Shown piece by piece: positions 5,376 through 12,179 of a DNA stretch of 12,464 bases; within the stretch, counting starts at the first letter, position 1; the number at the start of each line of letters is the position of its first letter. Location: NCBI GenBank assembly GCA_020348765.1, contig CP070753.1, positions 2,845,731-2,858,194 on the forward strand, in the 5' to 3' direction. This DNA is from Burkholderiales bacterium (GTDB taxonomy: Bacteria > Pseudomonadota > Gammaproteobacteria > Burkholderiales > Burkholderiaceae_E). The translations under genes and the position numbers were made by a program. Below the pieces are notes generated by a model. That model ran no database searches. It was not told the origin of the DNA and saw nothing but the letters and a program-made list of their open reading frames with translations.

Positions 5376-7394
5376 TTGTCGGAACCGGAGCGTGAAGATG
5401 GCCTGAAGGCCAGCATCGACGAACAGCGCGGGGCTCGCGAGGCCGAACGCCTCGAGACCCCGCGCTACGCGATGCCCGAGGGCGTCACGCGCCAGCTGGT
5501 CGCGGTGATCGCGATCTGCTTTGCCGCGTTCCAGCTTTACACCGCGGCGTTCGGTCTGTACGAGCAGTACATCCAGCGCTCGGTGCACCTGGCGTTCGGG
5601 CTCGCGCTGGTCGCGCTGACATTCCGCTTCCGCGGGCGCGGCGGCAGGCTCAGCCGCGCGCCCGGCATTCTGGACTGGCTCTACTTCGGGGCCTGCCTGT
5701 TCGCTTCGCTGTGGGTCGTCTACGACTACGACCGGCTGATGGAGCGGATCTTCTTCGTCGACCCGTTGAGCTACGGCGACTACGCGGCCGGCATCCTGCT
5801 GATCCTGGTGGTGCTCGAGGCCTGCCGGCGCACGGTGAGCTGGGAGCTGTCGCTGCTCAGCCTGGCCTTCCTGGCTTACGGGTACTGGGGGCAGTTCATG
5901 TCGGGCGACTTCCAGGCGCCGCCGTCGACGTTCACGAACCTGCTCGAGAACGTGTACCTGTCCGGTGACGGCATCCTGGGCGTGCCGCTCGGCGTGTCGG
6001 CCAGTTACGTGTTCCTGTTCATCCTGTTCGGTGCGTTCATCATGCGCATCGGGCTGATGCAGTTCCTGTCCGACGTCTCGCTGGCGATCGCCGGCGGCAC
6101 CACCGGCGGGCCGGCCAAGGTCGCGGTGCTGTGCAGCGCGTTCTTCGGCACGCTGAGCGGCAGCGGCATCGCCAATGCGATCACCACCGGCAGCTTCACG
6201 ATCCCGCTGATGAAGCGGGTCGGCTACCCGGGGCACTTCGCAGCCGGCGTCGAGGCGACCTCGTCGATGGGCGGCAACATCATGCCGCCGGTGATGGGCG
6301 CGGCCGCGTTCGTGATGGCCGACCTGCTCGGCATCGACTACCTGCAGGTCGTGGTCGCGGCGATCATCCCGGCGGCGCTGTACTTCTTCGGCGTCGGCAC
6401 GATGGTGCACTTCGAGGCGCTGCGCCGTGGGCTCGAGCGCCTGCCGCGGAACCAGTTGCCGCGCCTGTGGCCGACCTTCCTGCACGGCTGGTACCTGCTG
6501 TTGCCGGTCGCGGTGCTGATGTACTTCCTGACCACCGGCTGGTCGGTGACCTTCTCGGGCCTGATGGCCACGCTGTCGACGATCCCGGTCAGCTGGGTGC
6601 GCAAGGAGTCGCGCATCACGCCGCGGCGGCTGTACGAGATCCTGGAGTTCGGCGCGATCACGGCGCTGCCGGTGATCGCCGCCGTGGCCGTGGTCGGCAT
6701 CATCATCGGCGTGATCGCGCACACGGGGCTGGCGGTCAAGCTCGCGTTCGCGATCGTCAACTTCTCGCAGGGGTCGCTGTTCGTGACGCTGATCCTTGCG
6801 ATGATCGCGTCGCTGGTGCTCGGCCTGGGCCTGCCGACCACGCCGACCTACATCATCGTCGCGGCACTGACCGCGCCGGCGCTGATCCAGTACGGGCTCG
6901 ATCCGATCACCGCGCACTTCTTCGTCTTCTACTACGGGATCCTGGCCGACATCACGCCGCCCACGGCGATCGCGTCATACGCGCTGGCCGGCATCGCCAA
7001 TGCGAACCCGAAGCGCACGATGATGGCCGCCTGCATGATCGCGCTGGCCGGCTACATCGTGCCGTTCGTGTTCGCTTTCGAGCCGGCCATGCTCGACCCG
7101 TTCCTGCGCAAGGAGGGCGCGTCGTTCGTCGCGCTGCTGTCGTCGGTGTTCTCGGCCGCGGTCGGGATCGGGATGCTCAGCATGGCGCTGATCGGATGGA
7201 TGCGCATGGCCATGTCCAAGGCCGAGCGCCTGGCGCTCGGCGCCGGTGCGCTGTTCCTGTGCGCACCGGAGATCACCAGCGACCTGATCGGCGTCGGCAC
7301 GCTCGCGGCCGTGTTCGTCGTGCAGTCGGTGCGCAAGGCGCGGCTTCCGGCCGGGGCCGCGGCAGCGGCCCGCAGCGATCCCGATGATCGCTAG
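5376..7394 (+). CDS. TRAP transporter fused permease (4TM/12TM)
   Basis: 672-residue inner-membrane permease in which the small (DctQ-like) and large (DctM-like) subunits are fused, as is usual for partners of TAXI receptors. It uses an ion gradient rather than ATP. After a charged cytoplasmic tail (residues 1-35), hydrophobic segments begin at about 39-61 and recur to the C-terminus, a dozen or more in all. Conserved large-subunit stretches are SGSGIANAITTGSFTIPLMK (261-280), GGNIMPPVMGAA (299-310), GLGLPTTPTYIIVAALTAPA (about 485-505) and DITPPTAIASYALAGIANAN (about 525-545). The start is probably TTG at 5376 with a weak AGCGGGG upstream. The first in-frame ATG, at 5472 (residue 33), has no ribosome site and would remove only the tail. 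A 7-bp inverted repeat overlaps the stop codon. Confidence 0.95.
   Translation: MSEPEREDGLKASIDEQRGAREAERLETPRYAMPEGVTRQLVAVIAICFAAFQLYTAAFGLYEQYIQRSVHLAFGLALVALTFRFRGRGGRLSRAPGILDWLYFGACLFASLWVVYDYDRLMERIFFVDPLSYGDYAAGILLILVVLEACRRTVSWELSLLSLAFLAYGYWGQFMSGDFQAPPSTFTNLLENVYLSGDGILGVPLGVSASYVFLFILFGAFIMRIGLMQFLSDVSLAIAGGTTGGPAKVAVLCSAFFGTLSGSGIANAITTGSFTIPLMKRVGYPGHFAAGVEATSSMGGNIMPPVMGAAAFVMADLLGIDYLQVVVAAIIPAALYFFGVGTMVHFEALRRGLERLPRNQLPRLWPTFLHGWYLLLPVAVLMYFLTTGWSVTFSGLMATLSTIPVSWVRKESRITPRRLYEILEFGAITALPVIAAVAVVGIIIGVIAHTGLAVKLAFAIVNFSQGSLFVTLILAMIASLVLGLGLPTTPTYIIVAALTAPALIQYGLDPITAHFFVFYYGILADITPPTAIASYALAGIANANPKRTMMAACMIALAGYIVPFVFAFEPAMLDPFLRKEGASFVALLSSVFSAAVGIGMLSMALIGWMRMAMSKAERLALGAGALFLCAPEITSDLIGVGTLAAVFVVQSVRKARLPAGAAAAARSDPDDR
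7374..7392 (+). other. 7-bp inverted repeat over the TRAP permease stop codon
   Basis: AGCGATC (7374-7380), loop CCGAT, GATCGCT (7386-7392). The stem is perfect but lacks a T-tract, so it is at best a weak terminator or a 3' end stabiliser between the transport genes and the regulator gene. Confidence 0.4.
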
Positions 7395-7508
7395 CGAAGG
7401 TGGGCGATTGACGGCGGCCGGGCGAGCATCGAGCGCCGTGCGCGCCCCCGTTTTCGGCGCCGTTTCCTTCGGTGCGCGTTGCCGCGGACGTCCCCGGGGT
7501 CGGGCGCG

Positions 7509-8630
7509 ATGACCGCCCGGCAACGAGGGCCTTCCGGCCCGTCCGAGGACGCGCTGAAAGCCCAGGCGCGTTCGCAGGCCGACGGGGCCGAACTGCCTGC
7601 CGAGCCGCGCGGCGGGCGGCGTGTGACGATTCTGGACGTGGCCCGTGACGCCGGCGTGTCGGTCGGGACCGTCTCGCGCGTGATCAACAAGAACCAGACC
7701 GTTCGTCCCGAGTTGCGCGAGCGCGTTCTCGGTGCTGCGCGCGCGCTCGGCTACGAGCCGGATGTCGTGGCGCAGAGCCTGCGCTCGCAGGCCACGCGCG
7801 CCGTCGGCTGCATGGTCTCGGAGGTGTCCAATCCGCTGTTCGCCGCGATCGTGGCCGCGGCCGAGCAGGTGCTGCGGCAATCGGCCTACACGATGATCCT
7901 GGCCAACAGCCACGACCGCGCCGACTACGAGCGCGACATCCTGACCCTGTTCCGGCGCCGGCGGCTCGAAGGCGTGCTTCTGACGATCAGCGACGAGCAG
8001 GATCCCCGGGTCGTCGAGATCCTGTCGTCCTTCAATTTGCCGGTGGTGCTGATCGAGCGCGAGTGCCCGCTGCCGGTCGATGCGGCGACGGCCAATCACT
8101 ACGATGGGGCGCTGCAGGCGGTCAACTATCTGCTGATGCTGCAGCACCGGCGCATCGGCCTGATCACGGTGCCGCGCACCGCGCTTCCGGGCCGGCAGCG
8201 CGGGCGCGCGTTCGAGGATGCGTATCGAGCGGCCGGACTCGAGCCCGATCCGGAGCTGATGGCCTTCGACGGCTTTTCGTCCGACTACGGCTACCAGACC
8301 GCGTACCGGATGCTCATTTCGCCGCACCCGCCGACGGCGATCATCGCCGGCGCGAATCAGATGGTCGGCGTGCTGAAGGCGGTGCGCATGCTCAATGTCG
8401 AGGTGCCGGGCCGGCTGTCGCTGATTACGATCGGCGACACCGACCTGGCCAGCCTGTACAGTCCGCCGATCACGGCGGTGCGATGGGAGGCGCGCAAGGT
8501 CGGCGAGGCCGCGGCGCAGCTGCTGATCGCGCGGCTGAGCGGCGAGGCGGTCGATCAGCCGGCGCAACGGATCGTGCTGCCGACCGAGCTGGTGCTGCGC
8601 CAGAGTTGCGCCCGGCCAAGGCAGTCGTAG
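7509..8630 (+). CDS. LacI-family transcriptional regulator
   Basis: 373-residue DNA-binding regulator. The N-terminal helix-turn-helix is VTILDVARDAGVSVGTVSRV (residues 39-58) with recognition helix SVGTVSRVIN. The hinge-helix region is VVAQSLRSQATRAVG (86-100), whose leucine normally inserts at the central CG of the operator. The remainder is a periplasmic-binding-protein-like effector domain (CMVSEVSNPLFAAIV onward). The helix-turn-helix normally begins within the first few residues, so the roughly 38-residue polar tail from ATG 7509 is unusual. A GTG at 7623 (Val39) would give a 335-residue protein, closer to the usual length, but neither start has a strong ribosome site. The gene lies 114 nt after the TRAP permease. 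Its likely targets are the operator-like sites at 1536-1549 and 3235-3248, with a pathway metabolite as effector (inference). Confidence 0.94.
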   Translation: MTARQRGPSGPSEDALKAQARSQADGAELPAEPRGGRRVTILDVARDAGVSVGTVSRVINKNQTVRPELRERVLGAARALGYEPDVVAQSLRSQATRAVGCMVSEVSNPLFAAIVAAAEQVLRQSAYTMILANSHDRADYERDILTLFRRRRLEGVLLTISDEQDPRVVEILSSFNLPVVLIERECPLPVDAATANHYDGALQAVNYLLMLQHRRIGLITVPRTALPGRQRGRAFEDAYRAAGLEPDPELMAFDGFSSDYGYQTAYRMLISPHPPTAIIAGANQMVGVLKAVRMLNVEVPGRLSLITIGDTDLASLYSPPITAVRWEARKVGEAAAQLLIARLSGEAVDQPAQRIVLPTELVLRQSCARPRQS

Positions 8631-8642
8631 GCGCCCCGCCTA
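8628..8642. terminator. Palindrome joining the two convergent stop codons
   Basis: TAGGCG (8628-8633), loop CCC, CGCCTA (8637-8642). The TAG of the LacI gene starts the left arm, and the TAG of the minus-strand racemase gene starts the same arm read on the other strand. The stem is short (6 bp) and has no T-tract on either side, so a terminator role is only suggested by position. Confidence 0.3.
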
Positions 8643-9434
8643 TTCGATGCGAAAGCGCTCGCGCAGCCGGGCCAGCGCGGCATCGGCGAACGCGTCGTCC
8701 GGCCGCGCGTAGCTGCCGATGCGCCGCGACGGCTCGACGCCCGCGCGCCGCAGGCCGGCCAGCATCTCGCCCATCTTGACCGCGACCGAGACCGTGTCCA
8801 GCACCAGCGCGTCCCGGACCCGGGTCATGCCGACCCGGTAAGCCAGGGTCGTCAGGAAGCCGGGGGCCGGAATCACCACCGAGGCGCCGTCGTCCACGGC
8901 CCGCTCGATTTCGGCGCGCATGCGCTCGGCCAGCGGGCCGGGGTCCTTCAGCGCCAGCGCGATCTCCTCCTCGGAGGCGCCGACGATGTACGGTCGCGCC
9001 AGGTAGCGGCCGGCCACCCCGTAGCGCTCGGCCAGCTCGGCATAGACCTCGCAGAAGGCCGACGAGCTGGTGACGATCGCGAACATGCGCCCCATCATCA
9101 TCGCCACGTGGTACGAGGCCTCGCTGATGCCGACCACGGGAATGTTCAGCAGGCTCCTGCCCTCCTGCACCACGGTGTCCAGCGTGCAGCCGACGACCAC
9201 GGCATCGAAGCCCTCGCGCTCGGCGCGCCGCATGTTGTTGAGCACCTGAGCGTTCTGGAAGTACTGCAGCGCCTTCCAGTTCTCGACGTCGCGCACCATG
9301 ACCTCGATGCCGGCGACCTTCAGCTCGGTGTCCGGGTGCAGCACCTTGCGGCACTGCTCCTCGAGCGTACGGCCGTACTCGTCCCACACCGGCTCGTAGC
9401 CGTAGGCGCTGGCGCTCTGGTACCAGATCTTCAT
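8640..9434 (-). CDS. Asp/Glu racemase superfamily protein, second paralog, single-cysteine type
   Basis: 264-residue cytoplasmic protein, paralogous to the one at 3514-4329: MKIWYQSASAYGYEP at the N-terminus, DTELKVAGIEV, REGFDAVVVGCTLDTVVQEG and SLLNIPVVGISEASYHVAMM. Cys83 in VGCTLD is the first catalytic-cysteine position and here sits in the classical context. The second position reads GASVVIPAPGFLTTL (about 183-197), with no cysteine and Ala190/Pro191 in its place. A normal two-cysteine racemase mechanism is therefore unlikely, and decarboxylase- or isomerase-type chemistry should be considered. The ATG is preceded by GGAG about 8 nt away and overlaps the stop of an 18-codon mini-ORF (ATGA). 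It is the last gene of the minus-strand operon and ends 9 nt from the LacI gene, which converges on it. Confidence 0.87.
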   Translation of the reverse strand: MKIWYQSASAYGYEPVWDEYGRTLEEQCRKVLHPDTELKVAGIEVMVRDVENWKALQYFQNAQVLNNMRRAEREGFDAVVVGCTLDTVVQEGRSLLNIPVVGISEASYHVAMMMGRMFAIVTSSSAFCEVYAELAERYGVAGRYLARPYIVGASEEEIALALKDPGPLAERMRAEIERAVDDGASVVIPAPGFLTTLAYRVGMTRVRDALVLDTVSVAVKMGEMLAGLRRAGVEPSRRIGSYARPDDAFADAALARLRERFRIE

Positions 9435-9487
9435 CGCTCGCTCTCCGCCTGCTTGCTCGCCTCCGCTCGATCGGGGGAGGCGTCCAT
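9431..9487 (-). CDS. Possible 18-codon leader ORF coupled to the second racemase gene
   Basis: On the minus strand GGAG lies 5 nt before an ATG at 9487, which opens MDASPDRAEASKQAESER and stops at TGA 9433-9431. That stop overlaps the ATG of the racemase-superfamily gene as ATGA. The peptide is hydrophilic and resembles no family I know. It contains one copy of the local 16-bp repeat, so its ribosome site and that of the downstream gene come from repeat copies. It may be a translational-coupling device or only a by-product of the duplication. Confidence 0.3.
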   Translation of the reverse strand: MDASPDRAEASKQAESER

Positions 9488-9508
9488 GCCAACTCCGCCT
9501 GCTTGCTC
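9443..9508. repeat. 16-bp direct repeat, two copies 50 bp apart
   Basis: CTCCGCCTGCTTGCTC occurs at 9443-9458 and 9493-9508, identical in both copies. On the minus strand it reads GAGCAAGCAGGCGGAG and ends in a GGAG that can serve as a ribosome site: the first copy for the racemase gene, the second for the mini-ORF. The rest of the 114-bp gap between the hydrolase and racemase genes shows no other signal. Confidence 0.9.
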
Positions 9509-9548
9509 AGCGCTTCTTTGCCGGGGAGCCGTTCACGCGCCGTCTGCG

Positions 9549-10418
9549 TCAGCCGGCCGCCTCGGTCTCGAGCTCGAGCACGCGACACCAGCAACCGCCC
9601 ATGCCGCAGCCCTCGCTCGAGGCGAACGAGCCCTCGACCACCAGGCCGCGCTCGATCGTGACCGGCACGTCATGGCTCGGGTGCAGCACGAAACGGTCGG
9701 CCGAGGCCAGCAGCCGCTTGAGCGCGGCCTTCTCGGAGCGGCGCGGCACCACGTAGTTGGCCGACAGCCCCGGGTCGCGGTCGTTGATGCGGGGTGCGAG
9801 CAGCTGGTACTGGATGCTGTAGATCAGGTCGCCGCAGAAGCAGTGCAGGCCCTCGTCGGTATCGACATAGACCAGCATCGAGCCTTCGGTGTGACCGCCG
9901 GCGACCGCGCAGCGCACTCCGGGAACGATCTCTTCCTGGTGCGTCAGCTCCAGGTCCAGCAGCCGCAGGCTGCCGGGGCTGTGCAGCCGGTCGATCATGT
10001 GCTTGATGTCCTCGGGCGGGTACGACGGCCCGGACAGCCCCGAGACCGCGTACTCGAGCTCGCGCCGGTTGACCACCGCGGTGGTCGACATCGGGAAGAT
10101 GTCGGTCTGCCCGGCATGGTCAATGTGCAGGTGCGTGTGCAGCACGTAGCGCACGTCCGAGGGCTTGACGCCGTTCAGTGCCAGTTGCGCCTCGAGCCGC
10201 TGCTCCGGCGTCTCGATGCCGCGGGCCCGGTCGCCGATCCGCTTCAGGATGTCCGGGTTGCGAAAACCGGTGTCGATGACGATCGTCGCGTCGCCTCCGG
10301 TCAGCAGCCAGCCCTGCACCGGCGGGCGCACCCGCGCGCCGCCCTCGGCATTGGGGATCATGCGGCTCATGTTCAGCTCGACCTGGCCCAGGTCGAGCGT
10401 CGTGACCTTCCACTTCAT
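9549..10418 (-). CDS. Metallo-beta-lactamase-fold hydrolase (lactonase-like)
   Basis: 289-residue cytoplasmic metallohydrolase. The metal-binding motif HLHIDH (His96, His98, Asp100, His101) is followed by His176 in GGHTEGS, Asp197 in CFCGDLIYS and His246 or His249 in LHPSHD, so a two-metal site is complete. The layout resembles N-acyl homoserine lactone lactonases and related lactone or ester hydrolases; beta-lactam hydrolysis is not implied. The ATG overlaps the flavoprotein stop by 4 nt (ATGA) with AGGGGGA upstream, so the two genes are translationally coupled, and the hydrolase may act on a lactone or ester made by the oxidase (inference). An odd C-terminal tail CGMGGCWC (271-278), with three closely spaced cysteines, follows the catalytic domain and could bind a metal or form disulfides. 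Confidence 0.92.
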   Translation of the reverse strand: MKWKVTTLDLGQVELNMSRMIPNAEGGARVRPPVQGWLLTGGDATIVIDTGFRNPDILKRIGDRARGIETPEQRLEAQLALNGVKPSDVRYVLHTHLHIDHAGQTDIFPMSTTAVVNRRELEYAVSGLSGPSYPPEDIKHMIDRLHSPGSLRLLDLELTHQEEIVPGVRCAVAGGHTEGSMLVYVDTDEGLHCFCGDLIYSIQYQLLAPRINDRDPGLSANYVVPRRSEKAALKRLLASADRFVLHPSHDVPVTIERGLVVEGSFASSEGCGMGGCWCRVLELETEAAG

Positions 10419-12088
10419 TGCGAATCCCCCTGCGCGGCTGCGTTGCGGTCGGCGTCGAGCCCGAGTCCGAGCACGCCCGGATTGAGCGTGTGCCGCGGAT
10501 CGGTAGCGTCCTTCAGCTTCTCCAGCAGCGTCCAGGCGGTCTCGCCGTCGAGCGCCTCGGCAAACGGATAGGCCTTGGCCCACTGCACGTGCAGCGAGCC
10601 CATGTCGCGGAACATGCGCTGCATTCGATAGCCGAAGTCCAGCGCGGCCGCGGTCGCCTCCGGGTTCTCCTCGATGCCCTGGGTGCGCGCCCGGCGATCC
10701 TCGGTCGCATAGTGCATCCGGTACGGGCCGAGTGGCCGGCGCCAGAACACGACCGGCTCGATGCCCCAGAAGTGGCCGTGCAACAGCGAGTTGCAGGCCA
10801 CGCGAATGCCGTGCTGCTCCAGAACGGCCTTGTTGTCCGCCACGAATGCCTCGAACGCGCGCATCGCGTCGACCGCCTTGGAGGCCGGGAACTTGGCATT
10901 GATCGGGAAGTTCACCTCGCCCTGGCGATTGGCCATGATGTCGCCGACATCCAGGTACGGGCCGTAACGCAGCCCGAACGGGATCGTGGTCGGCAGCGCG
11001 CGCGCACCGTGCTTGCGGCAGATGCGCATGATCGCGGCCGCGGCCCGGTCCGCTGCCGCCTGGTCGTGGGCCTCGGCGACGTAGTACATGGCATTGGGCA
11101 GGCCCTTCAGGAAGCCGAGGCCCGACGGGTGCCAGACGCGCAGCAGGTTGCGCACCGCGCGCAGCTTGTTCGGGTTGTCGGCAATGAACTGCCGCACCAT
11201 GCGCTGGCGCTCTTCCTTCGGCACCGGCGGGTGATGCGCATACTCGTTGACGAAGTAGCCGTCGAACGCGAACGCCTCGGTGTGCAGCCCGGTCTGCGCC
11301 ATCTCGGCCTGTGCCTGCGTCAGCGCCACGCGGGTGTCGAAGGTCACGCAGCCGAAGGACATCTTCGGCCACGGCTCGAGCAGCAGGTGCACCTTGGTCT
11401 TGATGCCGAACGCGCCCGAGTCGCACAGGAACATGCCGGTCAGGTCCGGGCCGTTGTAGCGGTAGAAGGGCGCCGTGCCCCGGGTGGCCCAGGAGCCGGT
11501 CTTCAGCACGCTGCCGTCGCCGAGCACCACTTCGAGGCCGAGCACGTGCTCGGCCAGGGTCATGCGGCCCATGCCGGTGGCATTCTGGGACAGCCCGCCG
11601 CCGATGGTCGCGAAGTTGCCCGACAGCGTGCCGAGGTACGGCACCCGATAGCCGGTGCCCTGCAGCGCGGCGCGCAGGTCGACCCAGCGCACGCCGGTCT
11701 CGAGCGACACGTAGCGGTCGACGGTGTTGACCTCCAGCACCCGGTTCAGGCCGCTGGCGTCGATCACGATCGTCTGCGGGCGCACCGGCACGTGCCCGCG
11801 GGTGTAGGACATGCCGCCGCCACGGGTGTTGACCGCGACACCGGCCGCGGCAGCCGCGCGCACGACCTGGGCGACCTGCTCGCTCGTCGACGGACGCACG
11901 ACCGCGATCGCGGTCTCTCCAGGCTGCTCGGAGAAGTCGAGCGAATGGAACTGGCGCTCCTCGAACGAGGTCAGCACCGCCTCGGGCCCGACGATCGCAC
12001 CGAGCCGTTCGATCAGCGCCGCCGGCGCGCCACCGGCCTGGCGCTCGGTTTGTGCCTCGCTGCGTTCCATGACCGTGGTCGCATTCAT
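10415..12088 (-). CDS. FAD-binding oxidoreductase, VAO/PCMH type
   Basis: 557-residue flavoprotein of the vanillyl-alcohol oxidase / p-cresol methylhydroxylase fold, a group that oxidises alcohols, hydroxy acids or phenolic substrates. The FAD domain shows VVRPSTSEQVAQVVRAAAAA (63-82), TRGGGMSYTRG (88-98), LGTLSGNFATIGGGLSQNAT (152-171) and DSGAFGIKTKVHLLLEPWP (223-241). The C-terminus has the typical DPRHTLNPGVLGL. In members with a covalent histidyl-FAD the glycine motif reads GGHS; here it is GGGMS, so no bond forms at this position. GAGGAG lies upstream of the ATG at 12088. The gene follows the acyl-CoA synthetase after 91 nt and overlaps the MBL hydrolase by 4 nt. Lactate-type dehydrogenases and phenol oxidases are both possible; the substrate is unknown. 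Confidence 0.92.
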   Translation of the reverse strand: MNATTVMERSEAQTERQAGGAPAALIERLGAIVGPEAVLTSFEERQFHSLDFSEQPGETAIAVVRPSTSEQVAQVVRAAAAAGVAVNTRGGGMSYTRGHVPVRPQTIVIDASGLNRVLEVNTVDRYVSLETGVRWVDLRAALQGTGYRVPYLGTLSGNFATIGGGLSQNATGMGRMTLAEHVLGLEVVLGDGSVLKTGSWATRGTAPFYRYNGPDLTGMFLCDSGAFGIKTKVHLLLEPWPKMSFGCVTFDTRVALTQAQAEMAQTGLHTEAFAFDGYFVNEYAHHPPVPKEERQRMVRQFIADNPNKLRAVRNLLRVWHPSGLGFLKGLPNAMYYVAEAHDQAAADRAAAAIMRICRKHGARALPTTIPFGLRYGPYLDVGDIMANRQGEVNFPINAKFPASKAVDAMRAFEAFVADNKAVLEQHGIRVACNSLLHGHFWGIEPVVFWRRPLGPYRMHYATEDRRARTQGIEENPEATAAALDFGYRMQRMFRDMGSLHVQWAKAYPFAEALDGETAWTLLEKLKDATDPRHTLNPGVLGLGLDADRNAAAQGDSQ

Positions 12089-12179
12089 GGCCTGCTCCTC
12101 CTCGTCGTTCGGCCCCTGTGTCGGGGCGTCCTCGTCCGTCGTGTATTCGCCATGCGCGTCATGGCCCCCATCGTATCGG

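Noticed and set aside
4293..6917. An 874-codon open frame on the minus strand opposite the TAXI and TRAP genes
   Set aside because: It is Arg/His/Asp/Gln-rich, low in hydrophobic core patterns and matches no family. It is the antisense shadow of well-supported plus-strand genes in GC-rich DNA.
7431..7475. CGTTTTCGGCGCCGTTTCC region before the LacI gene as an autoregulatory operator
   Set aside because: It contains CGTTT repeats but no AANCGNTT palindrome, and no convincing promoter boxes are adjacent.
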